Shown piece by piece: positions 24,545-33,648 of a DNA stretch of 64,000 nt. This DNA comes from Fructobacillus broussonetiae (lineage in GTDB: Bacteria; Bacillota; Bacilli; Lactobacillales; Lactobacillaceae). Position 1 is the first letter of the stretch. Each line of letters starts with the position of its first letter. The stretch lies in NCBI RefSeq assembly GCF_018437275.1, contig NZ_JAAMFK010000001.1, forward strand, positions 62,001 to 126,000. Direction: 5' to 3'. The translations under genes were made by a program, and so were the position numbers. The notes under the pieces are model-generated. The model was not told where the DNA came from. It saw only the letters and a program-made list of their open reading frames with translations, and made no database searches.

Positions 24545-24676
24545 ATGGGTAACCTAAGTAGAGACTTTTTTCAAAGGAGCCGGAAGTCCGTGGACTTTCT
24601 AGAAGAGTTAATCGACTTGATGACTGACGTTGTTTTGTTGATTAAGAACATTCTCGATTTGTTTCGTAAGAAATAA
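24545..24676 (+). CDS. 43-residue peptide in a second type I toxin-antitoxin-like locus
   Basis: A short ORF behind AAGGAGGTACACTT. The N half is basic and polar (MGNLSRDFFQRSRK), and the C half (LIDLMTDVVLLIKNILDLF, then RKK) is an amphipathic hydrophobic helix. The leader carries CGGTGGCTCC, matching the leader of the locus at 12069. As there, the stop lies by a bidirectional terminator and a convergent promoter follows. I do not recognise the peptide family. The toxin role is inferred from layout. Confidence 0.5.
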   Translation: MGNLSRDFFQRSRKSVDFLEELIDLMTDVVLLIKNILDLFRKK

Positions 24677-24790
24677 AAAGCAGCTAACTTCACTTTGACC
24701 AGGGGTTAGCTGCTTTTTTCGTTAATTACTTGAGTCACCGTTTTCACGGATCTGTCAGCGGGTTGGTGTTGTCGCACCGACCCGCTTTTC
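24670..24790 (-). ncRNA. convergent small RNA, antitoxin candidate of the second locus
   Basis: On the minus strand an extended -10 TGCTATACT (plus 24797-24802) would start an RNA near 24790. A stable hairpin built on GCGGGT/ACCCGC (24756-24786) follows, then a CCGTGAAAACGG hairpin near 24736-24747 and the terminator at 24678-24715. The element order is the same as in the RNA at 12240-12362. Confidence 0.5.
24678..24720. terminator. bidirectional terminator of the second type I-like locus
   Basis: AAGCAGCTAAC (24678-24688) pairs with GTTAGCTGCTT (24705-24715), with A on the left and T on the right. Confidence 0.88.
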
Positions 24791-24849
24791 ATATATAGTA
24801 TAGCAGATTTTTTTGGAGAAGAAAGCGGGCTGTTTTCGTTAAAAAGCGC

Positions 24850-24877
24850 TTGCCTTTTTTTATCAACATGCTAAACT
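24850..24877 (+). promoter_or_regulatory. promoter of ribU
   Basis: -35 TTGCCT (24850-24855) and -10 TAAACT (24872-24877) with 16-base spacing. The -35 overlaps AAAAAGCGCTTGCC, which resembles half of a cre site. Confidence 0.65.
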
Positions 24878-24903
24878 AAAAAATGTTCAATAGAACAAGA
24901 AAA

Positions 24904-25113
24904 CTTCGGGGTCGGGTGCAAGTCCCAACCGGCGGTAATTCAGTATGACTGATAAGCCCGTGACCTGCTTTTGCAGCTGATTTGGTGAAAATCCAAAGCC
25001 GACCGTACAGTCGGGTATAAAGAAGTTTAAAGACAGCTTTTTTAGGCTGGCCTTTATTTTGCCCCCGCGTGAAATCAAAGGTCATTTTTTTTGGCCTAAA
25101 AAAGGAGAATAAT
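24904..25113 (+). promoter_or_regulatory. FMN riboswitch (RFN element) of ribU with expression platform
   Basis: The aptamer spans 24904-25025, closed by CTTC/GAAG. It shows the conserved RFN strings GGGTGCAAGTCCC, CCGGCGGTAA, GATTTGGTGAAAATCC and GCCGACCGTACAGTC. Behind it CTTTTTTAGG (about 25037-25047) can pair with CCTAAAAAAG just before the start, covering the Shine-Dalgarno AAAGGAG (25102-25108). This suggests control of translation in addition to, or instead of, termination. FMN would turn ribU off. Confidence 0.95.
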
Positions 25114-25701
25114 ATGAATATTCACGCGACAAAACGTCTCACAACACTTTCGGTCTTAACGGCGATTTCTTTCGTCTTAACGATCTTTCCAAAGGTGGCT
25201 TTGCTTCCAGGCGCCTCCTTTCTGAAGCTGGACTTCTCAATTGTGCCGATCTTCCTAGCACTGTCATGGTACGGGCTTGGTTCTGCTACTTTGGCACTCT
25301 TTGTTCGCACGTTGTTGAAGGTCATTATCTTTAATGAAGGAGTGAACACTTACATTGGTATGCCTGTTAACTTCGCGGTTGCCTGGTCATTTCTCTTTAT
25401 GTATGTTCTCGTTGTAAAGAGCCCAATGGTTGAAAAATGGAATGGATTGGCCAAGGAGGGGGCAAGACTTGTTGCAGCTGTCATCTACATGACGGTCATT
25501 GCCGTTATTGTGAACATTGTCTGGGCCATTCCGCTCTACGCCCAGTTTGCCCATTTTGACATCGCCAAGTTCATTGGAGTGAAGCCTTATTTGTTTGGCA
25601 TAGTCTTACCATTCAACTTAATTCAAGGATTTATCTGGTACTTAGCCTGCCAAGTGGTCGTTAAAGCGTTGGCACCTTTTAAGAAAAGTTATCAAGCTTA
25701 A
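25114..25701 (+). CDS. ribU: riboflavin ECF transporter S component RibU
   Basis: A 195-residue membrane protein with about six helices that binds riboflavin and works with the shared EcfA-EcfA'-EcfT module, which is not in this window. The N-terminal RLTTLSVLTAISFVLTIFP and LKLDFSIVPIFLALSWYGLG are typical of RibU. The FMN riboswitch upstream confirms the substrate. The open frame begins at 25069 but AAAGGAG fits ATG 25114. Confidence 0.95.
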   Translation: MNIHATKRLTTLSVLTAISFVLTIFPKVALLPGASFLKLDFSIVPIFLALSWYGLGSATLALFVRTLLKVIIFNEGVNTYIGMPVNFAVAWSFLFMYVLVVKSPMVEKWNGLAKEGARLVAAVIYMTVIAVIVNIVWAIPLYAQFAHFDIAKFIGVKPYLFGIVLPFNLIQGFIWYLACQVVVKALAPFKKSYQA

Positions 25702-25773
25702 GAAAAGGTTATCAATTTGTCTTTGCCTTTCGTGTTAGACTAAAAATACGAAGGAATTGGAGGCATTATCCCA

Positions 25774-26271
25774 ATGAATAACGATGGAGCTATTCTTTCC
25801 CGTAAGAACCGTTTTGAAGGTTCAAAGAAGGGAAATGAAAACCAAACAAACGATGGAAACCACGGTGGCTTGTTAGTCTTCTTGGTATTCGTATCACTCT
25901 TCTTATTGGCTTCTGCGCCAGTATATGGAATGGTGCGCAACCAACCCAAGTTGACCCATGAAACTAAGACAAGTTCATCTTCTAAGTCTGATTCAAAGAA
26001 GGCAACGAAGTCTTCAACATCAAACGATGATGAAGCAATGGAATCATCATCAGACGCTGACTCATCAGCAAGTTCTTCTTCATCTGCACAAAGTGCTCAA
26101 AAAGATGAAGCAGCAGCCGATGCAAACAGCGCCGTACTTGGTGCAAATCAGACGTTGTACAACTTCGCCGTGACCCATAACACGAACGCAGCTGCGATCA
26201 TCAACCTGAACCCAGGCTTGACGACTGAGAATTACTCACAGTATGCAGGACAATCATTGAAGATTAAGTAA
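25774..26271 (+). CDS. LysM-domain membrane-anchored protein
   Basis: 165 residues: a charged cytoplasmic N terminus, one membrane helix (about 31-54, GGLLVFLVFVSLFLLASAPVYG), a Ser-rich low-complexity linker (about 65-112) and a C-terminal LysM-like domain (LYNFAVTHNTNAAAIINLNPGLT). It probably binds peptidoglycan outside the membrane. The same small LysM gene commonly precedes cmk in lactobacilli. GGAGG lies 11-12 bases before ATG 25774. Confidence 0.85.
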   Translation: MNNDGAILSRKNRFEGSKKGNENQTNDGNHGGLLVFLVFVSLFLLASAPVYGMVRNQPKLTHETKTSSSSKSDSKKATKSSTSNDDEAMESSSDADSSASSSSSAQSAQKDEAAADANSAVLGANQTLYNFAVTHNTNAAAIINLNPGLTTENYSQYAGQSLKIK

Positions 26272-26289
26272 TAGGACGGAAACGTACTC

Positions 26290-26967
26290 ATGACTAAACC
26301 CGCTTTTTTCCAAGTTGCCATTGACGGACCAGCTTCCGCTGGTAAGTCAACCATTGCCAAGATTCTCGCTTCAAACCTCCACTACGTATACGTGGATACC
26401 GGAGCAATGTATCGTGCAATTACCGTAGCTGCGAAGAAGGCGGGTCTTTCTTATGAAGACGAAGCTGGCATCAAAGCTTTGCTTCCAAAGACATCCATTG
26501 AGTTCAAGCCTGGAACGCCGGTGCAACGTGTCTTTCTGAACGGTGAAGAGGTGACGGAAGAGATTCGATCCACTGAAATCACCAATAATGTTTCATTGGT
26601 TTCTTCCTACGCTGCGGTTCGTTCTGACATGGTTGATAAGCAACGTAAAATGACCGAAGAAAATCCCGTGATTATGGATGGACGTGATATTGGAACGACC
26701 GTCTTACCCGATGCGCAAGTCAAGATTTTCTTGGTGGCTTCAGTTTCAGAACGAGCTGAACGTCGCTATAAGGAAAACAAGGAAAAGGGCATGACCGTTG
26801 ACCTTGAAACTTTGAAAAAGGAAATCGAAGCGCGCGATTACAAGGATTCACACCGTGAAATTTCACCTTTGACAAAGGCGTCTGACGCCATTGAAGTTGA
26901 CACGACGGGTGTGTCAATTGAAGAAGTGGTGAACACCATTCAAGATTTGATTTCAAAGCAACAGTAA
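26290..26967 (+). CDS. cmk: cytidylate kinase
   Basis: A 225-residue P-loop kinase that phosphorylates CMP and dCMP with ATP. The P-loop is [24 protein letters not shown] binds the nucleotide, and [23 protein letters not shown] is the family signature. It lies 18 bases after the LysM gene and ends inside a terminator (26955-26985). Confidence 0.95.
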   Translation: MTKPAFFQVAIDGPASAGKSTIAKILASNLHYVYVDTGAMYRAITVAAKKAGLSYEDEAGIKALLPKTSIEFKPGTPVQRVFLNGEEVTEEIRSTEITNNVSLVSSYAAVRSDMVDKQRKMTEENPVIMDGRDIGTTVLPDAQVKIFLVASVSERAERRYKENKEKGMTVDLETLKKEIEARDYKDSHREISPLTKASDAIEVDTTGVSIEEVVNTIQDLISKQQ

Positions 26968-26985
26968 AAAGCTGTTGCTTTTTTC
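26955..26985 (+). terminator. terminator of cmk
   Basis: AAAGCAACAG (26955-26964) pairs with CTGTTGCTTT starting at 26972, followed by T-rich sequence. It includes the stop codon of cmk. Confidence 0.85.
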
Positions 26986-27172
26986 TTTGCTTATTTAGGG
27001 TGTTTCCTGCTAGAATAGAAGATAATAAGTCGGTAGGAATCAATAGAATTGTCTGCATAACTCAATAAGAGAAGTAGATGGCTTTCGATTTTTCAAATGT
27101 TTTACTATGAAAAATTGTGAAGCTCTGATAAAATACCCTTATAAGTGTAAATGTAGGAGGACGTTTGACGTC

Positions 27173-28363
27173 ATGAGTGATACAAACAGCGAATTACTAG
27201 CAGCTCTGGAAAGTGCTGATCAAATTAAGGTAGGCGATGTCGTAACTGGAGAAGTTTTGGCAATCGACAACGATAACCAAGCGGTTATCGGTTTGCATAC
27301 CGGTGAAGAAGGAGTTGTGCCAGCGCGTGAGTACTCTGACGATCGTAGCGTTAACTTGGCCGACGACTTGAATGTTGGAGACACGATCGAAACGGTTGTT
27401 GTTTCTAACGTTACGTCAGACAAGGAAGGGGTTGCATACCTCTTGTCAAAGAAGCGTTTGGAAGCCCGCAAGGCATGGGAAAAGCTCTCATTTGCTGAAG
27501 GTGATGTTGTTGACGCCACTGTATTGAACGCCGTACGCGGTGGTTTGATTGTTGACGTTGCAGGAATCCGCGGATTCGTTCCAGCTTCAATGGTTGCAGA
27601 ACGCTTTGTTTCAGACTTGGGTCAATTCAAGGGCCAAGACATCAAGGCAGAAGTAATCGAAATCGACCCAGCCAAGGCACGTTTGATCTTGTCACGTAAG
27701 GCTGTGGCCGCACAAGAACGTGCAGAAAAGTTGCAAGAAGCATTCTCACGCCTTACTGTTGGTGAAGTAGTTGAAGGTACTGTTGCTCGTTTGACAGACT
27801 TCGGTGCATTCGTTGACTTGGGTGGCGTTGATGGATTGGTTCACGTTTCTGAAATCTCACACGACCGTGTGAAGAACCCAGCTGACGTATTGTCAAAGGG
27901 TGACAAGGTTAACGTTAAGATCTTGGCTTTGGATACTGAACGTGGACGTATTTCATTGTCAATTAAGGCAACTCAACCAGGACCTTGGGATGAAGTTGCT
28001 GAAAAGGCACCAGCCGGTACTGTTCTTGAAGGAACGGTTAAGCGCGTTAAGGACTTTGGAGCATTCGTTGAAATCTTCCCTGGTATCGAAGGATTGGTTC
28101 ACGTTTCTCAAATCTCACACAAGCGTGTTGAAAACCCTGCTGACGTTTTGAAGTCAGGTGACAAGGTTAAGGTTCAAGTCTTGGACGTAAAGCCACAAGA
28201 AGAACGTATTTCATTGTCAATGAAGGCTTTGGAAGAAAAGCCAGCTAACAAGCAAGATGAAAACGACAACTCAAACGGTGCTTCACGTGCCGATGTTGCC
28301 GCTTACCAACAAGACGATGAAGGTGCCGCTACTTTGGGTGACATCTTCGGCGACAAGTTGTAA
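27173..28363 (+). CDS. rpsA: 30S ribosomal protein S1 homologue
   Basis: 396 residues with four S1 domains (about residues 25-95, 110-175, 190-260, 275-345), fewer than the six of E. coli S1 and usual for lactobacilli. The last two share ...EGTVxRxxDFGAFV...GLVHVSxISH repeats. It binds mRNA and assists initiation. The acidic tail ends ATLGDIFGDKL. The frame is open to 27107, but AGGAGG (27155-27160) and ATG 27173 mark the start. It lies between cmk and der as in related genomes. Confidence 0.93.
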   Translation: MSDTNSELLAALESADQIKVGDVVTGEVLAIDNDNQAVIGLHTGEEGVVPAREYSDDRSVNLADDLNVGDTIETVVVSNVTSDKEGVAYLLSKKRLEARKAWEKLSFAEGDVVDATVLNAVRGGLIVDVAGIRGFVPASMVAERFVSDLGQFKGQDIKAEVIEIDPAKARLILSRKAVAAQERAEKLQEAFSRLTVGEVVEGTVARLTDFGAFVDLGGVDGLVHVSEISHDRVKNPADVLSKGDKVNVKILALDTERGRISLSIKATQPGPWDEVAEKAPAGTVLEGTVKRVKDFGAFVEIFPGIEGLVHVSQISHKRVENPADVLKSGDKVKVQVLDVKPQEERISLSMKALEEKPANKQDENDNSNGASRADVAAYQQDDEGAATLGDIFGDKL

Positions 28364-28372
28364 GATGACATA

Positions 28373-28402
28373 AAAAGGCTGGCTCGCCAGTCTTTTTTTA
28401 TT
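28373..28402 (+). terminator. terminator of rpsA
   Basis: GGCTGG, CTCG, CCAGTC with one G-T pair, then seven T. Confidence 0.75.
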
Positions 28403-28423
28403 GTAAAGAAAGGAGCAGTTCTT

Positions 28424-29734
28424 ATGGCAGCACCAATCGTAGCTGTTGTTGGCCGACCAAACGTCGGTAAATCAACTCTCTTTAACCGAATCGTAGGGGA
28501 ACGAATGGCCATTGTTGAAGACATGCCAGGAGTAACTCGAGACCGTCTGTACGCGAAGGCAGAATGGCTGAACTATGACTTCCGTGTGATTGATACCGGT
28601 GGGTTAGAAATGGGAAACGCCCCATTTTTGACTGAAATTCGTGGCCAAGTTGAATTGGCCATCGATGAAGCTGATGTCATCGTGATGGTTGTTTCTGGTC
28701 GTGAAGGAATGACGGCTGATGATCAAGCCGTGGCCAACCTTTTGTATGGTATTGATAAGCCCGTTGTTTTGGCGGTTAACAAGGTTGATAACCCTGAAAT
28801 GCGTGCAGACATTTATGATTTCTATTCACTTGGATTAGGTGACCCATACCCAGTTTCTGGTTCTCACGGAATCGGGTTGGGTGATGTCTTGGATCAAGTG
28901 GTTAAGCACTTCCCAGACGAAGCTGCTGTCCAAGATGATGACGCTGTTCGATTCTCAATTATCGGACGTCCAAACGTTGGTAAGTCATCCATCGTTAATG
29001 CCATTCTTGGTGAACAACGAATGATTGTTTCTGACGTTGAGGGGACAACTCGTGACGCGATCGATACACGTTTCATGACACCGGAAGGTGATGAATTTGT
29101 GATGGTGGATACGGCCGGTATCCGTAAACGTGGAAAAGTTTATGAAAATACGGAGAAGTACTCTGTAATGCGCGCTATGAAGGCCATAGACGACTCTGAA
29201 GTTGTTTTAATGGTATTAGACGCAGAGACGGGAATTCGCGAACAAGACACTCACGTGGCCGGATATGCGCATGATGCGGGTAAGGCTGTTGTTATTGTCG
29301 TGAATAAGTGGGATGCCATCGAAAAGGATACGCATACCATGCACGACTTTGAAAACGTTGTCCGTGATCGTTTCAAGTTCTTGGATTATGCACCAATCGT
29401 CTTTGTTTCTGCTAAGACGAAGCAGCGTTTGGACCGTTTGCCTGACTTGATTTTGTCTGTAAACGAAAACCACAGTAAGCGTGTTTCATCATCAATGTTG
29501 AACGACGTCTTGATGGACGCTTTGGCAACCAATCCGGCACCGTCTGATAACGGTCGTCGTTTGCGCGTCTACTATGCGACGCAGGTGGCTATCCAACCAC
29601 CAACCATTGTTGTCTTTGTAAACGACGTTGAACTGATGCATTTTTCATATCAGCGATTCTTGGAAAACCAAATCCGGTCCGCTTTTGACTTTTCAGGTAC
29701 GCCAATTAAGCTGATTATCCGGCAACGAAAGTAA
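28424..29734 (+). CDS. der: ribosome biogenesis GTPase Der (EngA)
   Basis: A 436-residue double GTPase needed for 50S assembly. G domain 1 has GRPNVGKST (10-18) and DTGGLEMG. G domain 2 has GRPNVGKSS near residue 182, [10 protein letters not shown] and NKWD. A KH-like C-terminal domain (about 350-436) ends in [16 protein letters not shown] is placed before ATG 28424. Confidence 0.97.
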   Translation: MAAPIVAVVGRPNVGKSTLFNRIVGERMAIVEDMPGVTRDRLYAKAEWLNYDFRVIDTGGLEMGNAPFLTEIRGQVELAIDEADVIVMVVSGREGMTADDQAVANLLYGIDKPVVLAVNKVDNPEMRADIYDFYSLGLGDPYPVSGSHGIGLGDVLDQVVKHFPDEAAVQDDDAVRFSIIGRPNVGKSSIVNAILGEQRMIVSDVEGTTRDAIDTRFMTPEGDEFVMVDTAGIRKRGKVYENTEKYSVMRAMKAIDDSEVVLMVLDAETGIREQDTHVAGYAHDAGKAVVIVVNKWDAIEKDTHTMHDFENVVRDRFKFLDYAPIVFVSAKTKQRLDRLPDLILSVNENHSKRVSSSMLNDVLMDALATNPAPSDNGRRLRVYYATQVAIQPPTIVVFVNDVELMHFSYQRFLENQIRSAFDFSGTPIKLIIRQRK

Positions 29735-29913
29735 TTTTACGTAATTTTTGAGACATATAGTGTTTCAAATGTTAAATTATTAGGATTTGCTACACATTTT
29801 AATTTAGTTGTGCTAAGCTTGTCCTATGGGAGTTGCTACGGTAGCTTTTCCAGCCCATCGACGATTGTCACGCCATGGGTATTCTAAATTAATTTTTTGC
29901 AAGGAGAAAAGGA
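29735..29913 (+). promoter_or_regulatory. promoter and structured leader of hup
   Basis: An extended -10 TGCTAAGCT lies near 29808-29816. The leader has an outer ATGGG/CCCAT pair around an inner GCTAC/GTAGC hairpin, and a further CCATGGG follows. No ORF is present. Confidence 0.45.
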
Positions 29914-30189
29914 ATGGCAAACAAGCAAGAATTGATCGATTCAGTCGCAATGAAGACTGGTTTAACTAAGAAGGATGCTGACAAGGCTGTTGCAGCCGTA
30001 TTGTCATCAATCGAAGACGCCTTGAAGAAGGGTGAAAAGGTTCAATTGATTGGCTTTGGTAACTTCGAAGTACGTGAACGTGCAGCCCGCAAGGGACGCA
30101 ACCCACAAACTAAGGAAGAAATCCAAATTCCTGCATCAAAGGTTCCTGCATTCAAGCCTGGTAAGGCTTTGAAGGATGCTGTAAAGTAA
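29914..30189 (+). CDS. hup: DNA-binding protein HU
   Basis: A 91-residue nucleoid protein. [26 protein letters not shown] forms the helical dimer base, [20 protein letters not shown] the DNA-binding arm. It bends and compacts DNA. It has its own promoter and leader, AAGGAG before ATG 29914, and a terminator behind, and probably is the only HU of the cell. Confidence 0.97.
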   Translation: MANKQELIDSVAMKTGLTKKDADKAVAAVLSSIEDALKKGEKVQLIGFGNFEVRERAARKGRNPQTKEEIQIPASKVPAFKPGKALKDAVK

Positions 30190-30196
30190 ACCTTTT

Positions 30197-30223
30197 AAAA
30201 GACACCGTTTTGGTGTCTTTTTT
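30197..30223 (+). terminator. terminator of hup
   Basis: AAAAGACACC (30197-30206) pairs with GGTGTCTTTT starting near 30212. A second T-rich hairpin, AGCGCTTTT/AAAAGCGCT, follows at about 30304-30328. Confidence 0.9.
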
Positions 30224-30354
30224 CTTTTCAAAAAATTTATCGAATGTTTGAGCAAACTTTAGCCAATGTTTTCTCGTAATTTTCTTGATGAATAACGTTT
30301 TTTAGCGCTTTTTAAAAGCGCTTTTTTATTTTTTAAAAAAACTTCGTGAATTCG

Positions 30355-30382
30355 TTGACAAGCGTAATCTCTGTTGTATAAT
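30355..30382 (+). promoter_or_regulatory. promoter of the NADH oxidase gene
   Basis: Perfect -35 TTGACA (30355-30360) and perfect -10 TATAAT (30377-30382) with 16-base spacing, which predicts strong expression. Confidence 0.9.
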
Positions 30383-30425
30383 CGAAATAGAATTGTAACA
30401 AAGCAGAGCCACAAAGGAGTTTCTC

Positions 30426-31763
30426 ATGAAAGTAGCAATTATTGGTGCCACACACGCTGGTGTGTTCTCAGCAAAGCAGATTAAGGCTGAACATCCTGAC
30501 GCCGAAATTCACGTATTTGAAAAGAACGATACAGTTTCTTTCCTTTCTTGTGGAATCGCACTTTGGATTGGTGATCACGTTTCATCCCCAAACAAGATGT
30601 TCTACGAATCACCTGAATCAATGGCTAAACAGGGCATTACGATGCACATGAACACGGAAGTGCTCGAAGCGAAGTTGGTCGACAAGCACTTGGTTTATAA
30701 GGACCTTGCTTCTGGTGAAGAAACAGCCGCTGACTTTGATAAGATCGTTATCACGACTGGTTCAAAGGCCATCAAGCCAAACTTGCCAGGTATTCACTCA
30801 GACCGTGTCTTTGATTCAAAGAACTGGAAAAACGCGAACGACTTGAAAAAGGTGACCCCTGAGATTAAGTCCGCCATTGTTATCGGTGCCGGTTACATCG
30901 GTGCTGAATTAGCTGAACAATTGTCAGTGAATGGCAAGAAGGTAACTTTGATTGATGGTTTGGATCGAGTCTTGGCTAAGAATACGTCCGACGAGTTCTC
31001 ATCAGTCTTTGAAGAAGCCTATAAGAAGCATGGTGTTCAACTAGAATTAAACCAAATGGTGTCATCTTTTGAAGACATTGAAAACGGCGTGAAGGTGAAG
31101 ACTGATAAGGGTGAATACGAAGCTGATATCGCCATCTTGGGAATCGGTTTCTTGCCAAACACTGGTTTATTCCAAGGCCAAGTAAATATGTTGAAGAACG
31201 GTGCCATCGAAACAAACGAGTACATGGAGACTTCAGTACCCGGTGTATTCGCTGCTGGTGATGCGGCGACCGTTTTCTATAACCCAACGCAAAAGTATGA
31301 CTACATCCCACTGGCAACGAATGCTGTTCGCCAAGGAGTCTTGGTTGGTAAGAACATCGAAAAGAATACGGTGGCTTACCAGGGGACACAAGCAACGTCT
31401 GCCGTTGAATTGTATGAATTGGCTTACGCAGCAACTGGTTTGACCAAGGAATCAGCTAAGATCAAGGGCGTTGATGCAGAATCCGTTACTATCGAGGAGG
31501 ACTACCGTCCAGACTTCATGTTGTCGACGACGCCAGTTAAGGCCTCATTGACTTGGGAAAAGGGAAGTCGTCGCATCGTTGGTGCTGCTTTCATGTCAAA
31601 GCACGACATCTCACAGGCAGCAAACGTTGTTTCCTTGGCCATCGAAAACAAGATGACGATTGATCAGTTAGCGATGACTGACTTCTTCTTCCAACCAAAC
31701 TTTGGACAACCAATTAACTATGTATCATCCGTAGCGATGGCTGCTCAAGCAAAAGCTGAATAA
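30426..31763 (+). CDS. nox: NADH oxidase (FAD-dependent, water-forming type)
   Basis: A 445-residue flavoprotein of the pyridine nucleotide-disulfide oxidoreductase family. The FAD site is AIIGATHAG. The redox Cys lies in SFLSCGIALW (about residue 42), as in NADH oxidases that make water and in CoA-disulfide reductases. The NADH site is VIGAGYIGAELAE, and GVFAAGDAATV is the second FAD motif. It regenerates NAD+ with oxygen. A very strong promoter precedes it and a terminator follows. Confidence 0.92.
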   Translation: MKVAIIGATHAGVFSAKQIKAEHPDAEIHVFEKNDTVSFLSCGIALWIGDHVSSPNKMFYESPESMAKQGITMHMNTEVLEAKLVDKHLVYKDLASGEETAADFDKIVITTGSKAIKPNLPGIHSDRVFDSKNWKNANDLKKVTPEIKSAIVIGAGYIGAELAEQLSVNGKKVTLIDGLDRVLAKNTSDEFSSVFEEAYKKHGVQLELNQMVSSFEDIENGVKVKTDKGEYEADIAILGIGFLPNTGLFQGQVNMLKNGAIETNEYMETSVPGVFAAGDAATVFYNPTQKYDYIPLATNAVRQGVLVGKNIEKNTVAYQGTQATSAVELYELAYAATGLTKESAKIKGVDAESVTIEEDYRPDFMLSTTPVKASLTWEKGSRRIVGAAFMSKHDISQAANVVSLAIENKMTIDQLAMTDFFFQPNFGQPINYVSSVAMAAQAKAE

Positions 31764-31774
31764 TGAATGAAATA

Positions 31775-31802
31775 AAAAGCAGGACTTATATCCTGCTTTT
31801 TT
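31775..31802 (+). terminator. terminator of nox
   Basis: AAAGCAGGA and TCCTGCTTT flank CTTATA, followed by a T-run. Confidence 0.9.
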
Positions 31803-31856
31803 AGTACATTAAAATAGTGTTTGATGCTTTAATATTAAATATTTATAATAAAACTG

Positions 31857-31884
31857 TTGCATTATGAGAATAAGATGATATAGT
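31857..31884 (+). promoter_or_regulatory. promoter of the T-box/ABC transporter/argH operon
   Basis: -35 TTGCAT (31857-31862), -10 TATAGT (31879-31884), spacing 16. Confidence 0.7.
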
Positions 31885-31904
31885 TAATGAAAAGTTAATA
31901 TTCA

Positions 31905-32152
31905 AAAACATTTGTAGGAAGTAGTAATCTTAAACTTACAGGACAGTGAAGTGTTGGTTGGTGAGAAACACGTGTAAGTAAGATGAACGTCGCCTATTGG
32001 TGCATGCGAGACAAACCATGCTGGGTGCTCCCATTATCGAGCTGACGATTAGTAGTTTTGATCGAATAAGAGAGGTGTTCTTTGTGGAGCACAAACTAGG
32101 TGGTACCGCGTGCAAACGCCCTTTAGTCATTTTGACTAAAGGGCGTTTTTTT
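31905..32152 (+). promoter_or_regulatory. T-box leader of an amino acid ABC transporter and argH
   Basis: Stem I shows GTTGGTTGGTGAGAAACAC. The T-box AGGTGGTACCGCG is at 32098-32110, and the terminator pairs AAACGCCCTTTAGTCA with its complement before seven T (to 32152). The specifier region is AAGATGAACGTCGCC (about 31980-31994). Arg (CGT or CGC), Asn (AAC) or another codon can be read, so I leave it open. argH downstream favours arginine. Confidence 0.9.
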
Positions 32153-32190
32153 ATTTATTAACGCCAATCAAACACAAGAGGAGAAGGAAG

Positions 32191-33648
32191 ATGAAAAGGA
32201 ATTTAGGAATAGCATTAGCGACCTTGTTGATATTTATTATGTCGGTGGTTGCCGGAGGAACTAAGGCTTCTGCTGATGATAATAGTTTGCAAAAGATGAA
32301 GGATGCGGGCGTGTTGCGTGTTGCCACGTCACCTGATTATCCGCCGTTTGAGTTTCAAGCTACGATTGATGGTAAGTCCAAGGACGTTGGTATGGACATC
32401 GAAATTGCCAAGCAAATTGCAAAGGATCTCGGCCTGAAACTGAAAGTCATGGACATGGATTTTGGTTCGACGCTTGTAGCCGTTCAGACCGGTAAAGTGG
32501 ACATGGCCATTACGGGCGTGAACCCGACGGAAGCACGTCGTCAATCCGTTGACTTTTCAAAGATTTACTACAACGGTGGCCAAGCGTTTCTTGTTAACAA
32601 AAAGCAGCTAAAGGAATTTAACAACGCTAAAAAATTGCACGGAGCAAAGATTGGAGCTCAGACAGGGTCTTTGCAGCATAAGTTAGCAAAACAGGATTTT
32701 TCTGATAGCGACATTCAAAGCATGGATAAAACACCGAATTTAATCTTTGCTCTTAAAAACGGTAAGTTAGATGCCGTTGGGTTGGAAAAGCCCGTAGCAG
32801 AAGCGTATGCAGCAAATAACAAAGACTTTGCCATGATTGATGCCGGTTATAAGCTTGATGCTAACGAAACTGGAGCAGCCATTGCCTTTGCAAAGGGTTC
32901 TGATTCATTAGCTTCTGAGGTCAATAAAAGTATTGATAAGATTCACAAAAATAACTGGATCCCTAAGTACCTGAAAACAGCTGGAAAGTACATGAAGGAC
33001 AATCTACAAGATACTTCGATGATGCACTACTGGAAGTATTTCTATAACGGATTCTTGAATACCACTTTGATTTCAGTATTGGCTGTTATCTTCGGTATCC
33101 TGCTCGGAATTCTCTTGGTCCTCATGAAGTTGTCTTCTTGGAAACTGCTTTCCTGGACAGCAACTTCTTACATCGAAATCGTTCGTGGAACCCCAATGAT
33201 GGTTCAAGTTTTGCTCGTTTACTTTGGTTTAGGAGCTGTGTTAAACCTTTCGGCATTGGTTGCCGGAACGATTGCCATTGCGCTGAATTCCGGTGCCTAC
33301 GTTGCTGAAATTATCCGTGGTGGAATCAACAGTCTGGATAAGGGGCAAAACGAGGCAGCTGCTAGTATTGGTCTTTCCAAAGTCGACACGTTGCGTTTTG
33401 TGATTTTGCCTCAGGCCTTTAAGAACATCTGGCCATCCCTTGGAAATGAATTCATTTCCGTCGTGAAGGAAAGTTCCATTGTTTCCATCATCGGGGTGTC
33501 CGATTTGATTTACCAGTTGAACGTCGTGCGTGCCGATACTTACCGTGCTGTTGCACCAATTGTTGTCGTCATGGCGATTTACTTCCTCATGACCTTCACG
33601 TTAACCCGGTTGTTAAACCACTTTGAAAGGAAAATGAACAATGACTAA
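32191..33648 (+). CDS. amino acid ABC transporter, fused substrate-binding and permease protein
   Basis: A 485-residue fusion. A signal peptide (residues 1-28, ending near TKASADD) is followed by a periplasmic-type binding domain (about 30-265, LRVATSPDYPPFEF) and a permease domain with about five helices (about 280-480) holding EIVRGTPMMVQVLLVYFG and the EAAASIGLS coupling loop. It imports a polar amino acid. The fusion type is common in lactic acid bacteria (GlnP-like). The ATPase gene overlaps it by 8 bases, and the T-box controls the operon. Confidence 0.92.
   Translation: MKRNLGIALATLLIFIMSVVAGGTKASADDNSLQKMKDAGVLRVATSPDYPPFEFQATIDGKSKDVGMDIEIAKQIAKDLGLKLKVMDMDFGSTLVAVQTGKVDMAITGVNPTEARRQSVDFSKIYYNGGQAFLVNKKQLKEFNNAKKLHGAKIGAQTGSLQHKLAKQDFSDSDIQSMDKTPNLIFALKNGKLDAVGLEKPVAEAYAANNKDFAMIDAGYKLDANETGAAIAFAKGSDSLASEVNKSIDKIHKNNWIPKYLKTAGKYMKDNLQDTSMMHYWKYFYNGFLNTTLISVLAVIFGILLGILLVLMKLSSWKLLSWTATSYIEIVRGTPMMVQVLLVYFGLGAVLNLSALVAGTIAIALNSGAYVAEIIRGGINSLDKGQNEAAASIGLSKVDTLRFVILPQAFKNIWPSLGNEFISVVKESSIVSIIGVSDLIYQLNVVRADTYRAVAPIVVVMAIYFLMTFTLTRLLNHFERKMNND

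Noticed and set aside
31936-32130. 64-codon minus-strand ORF before the ABC transporter
   Set aside because: It is antisense to the T-box leader, whose conserved elements explain the sequence.
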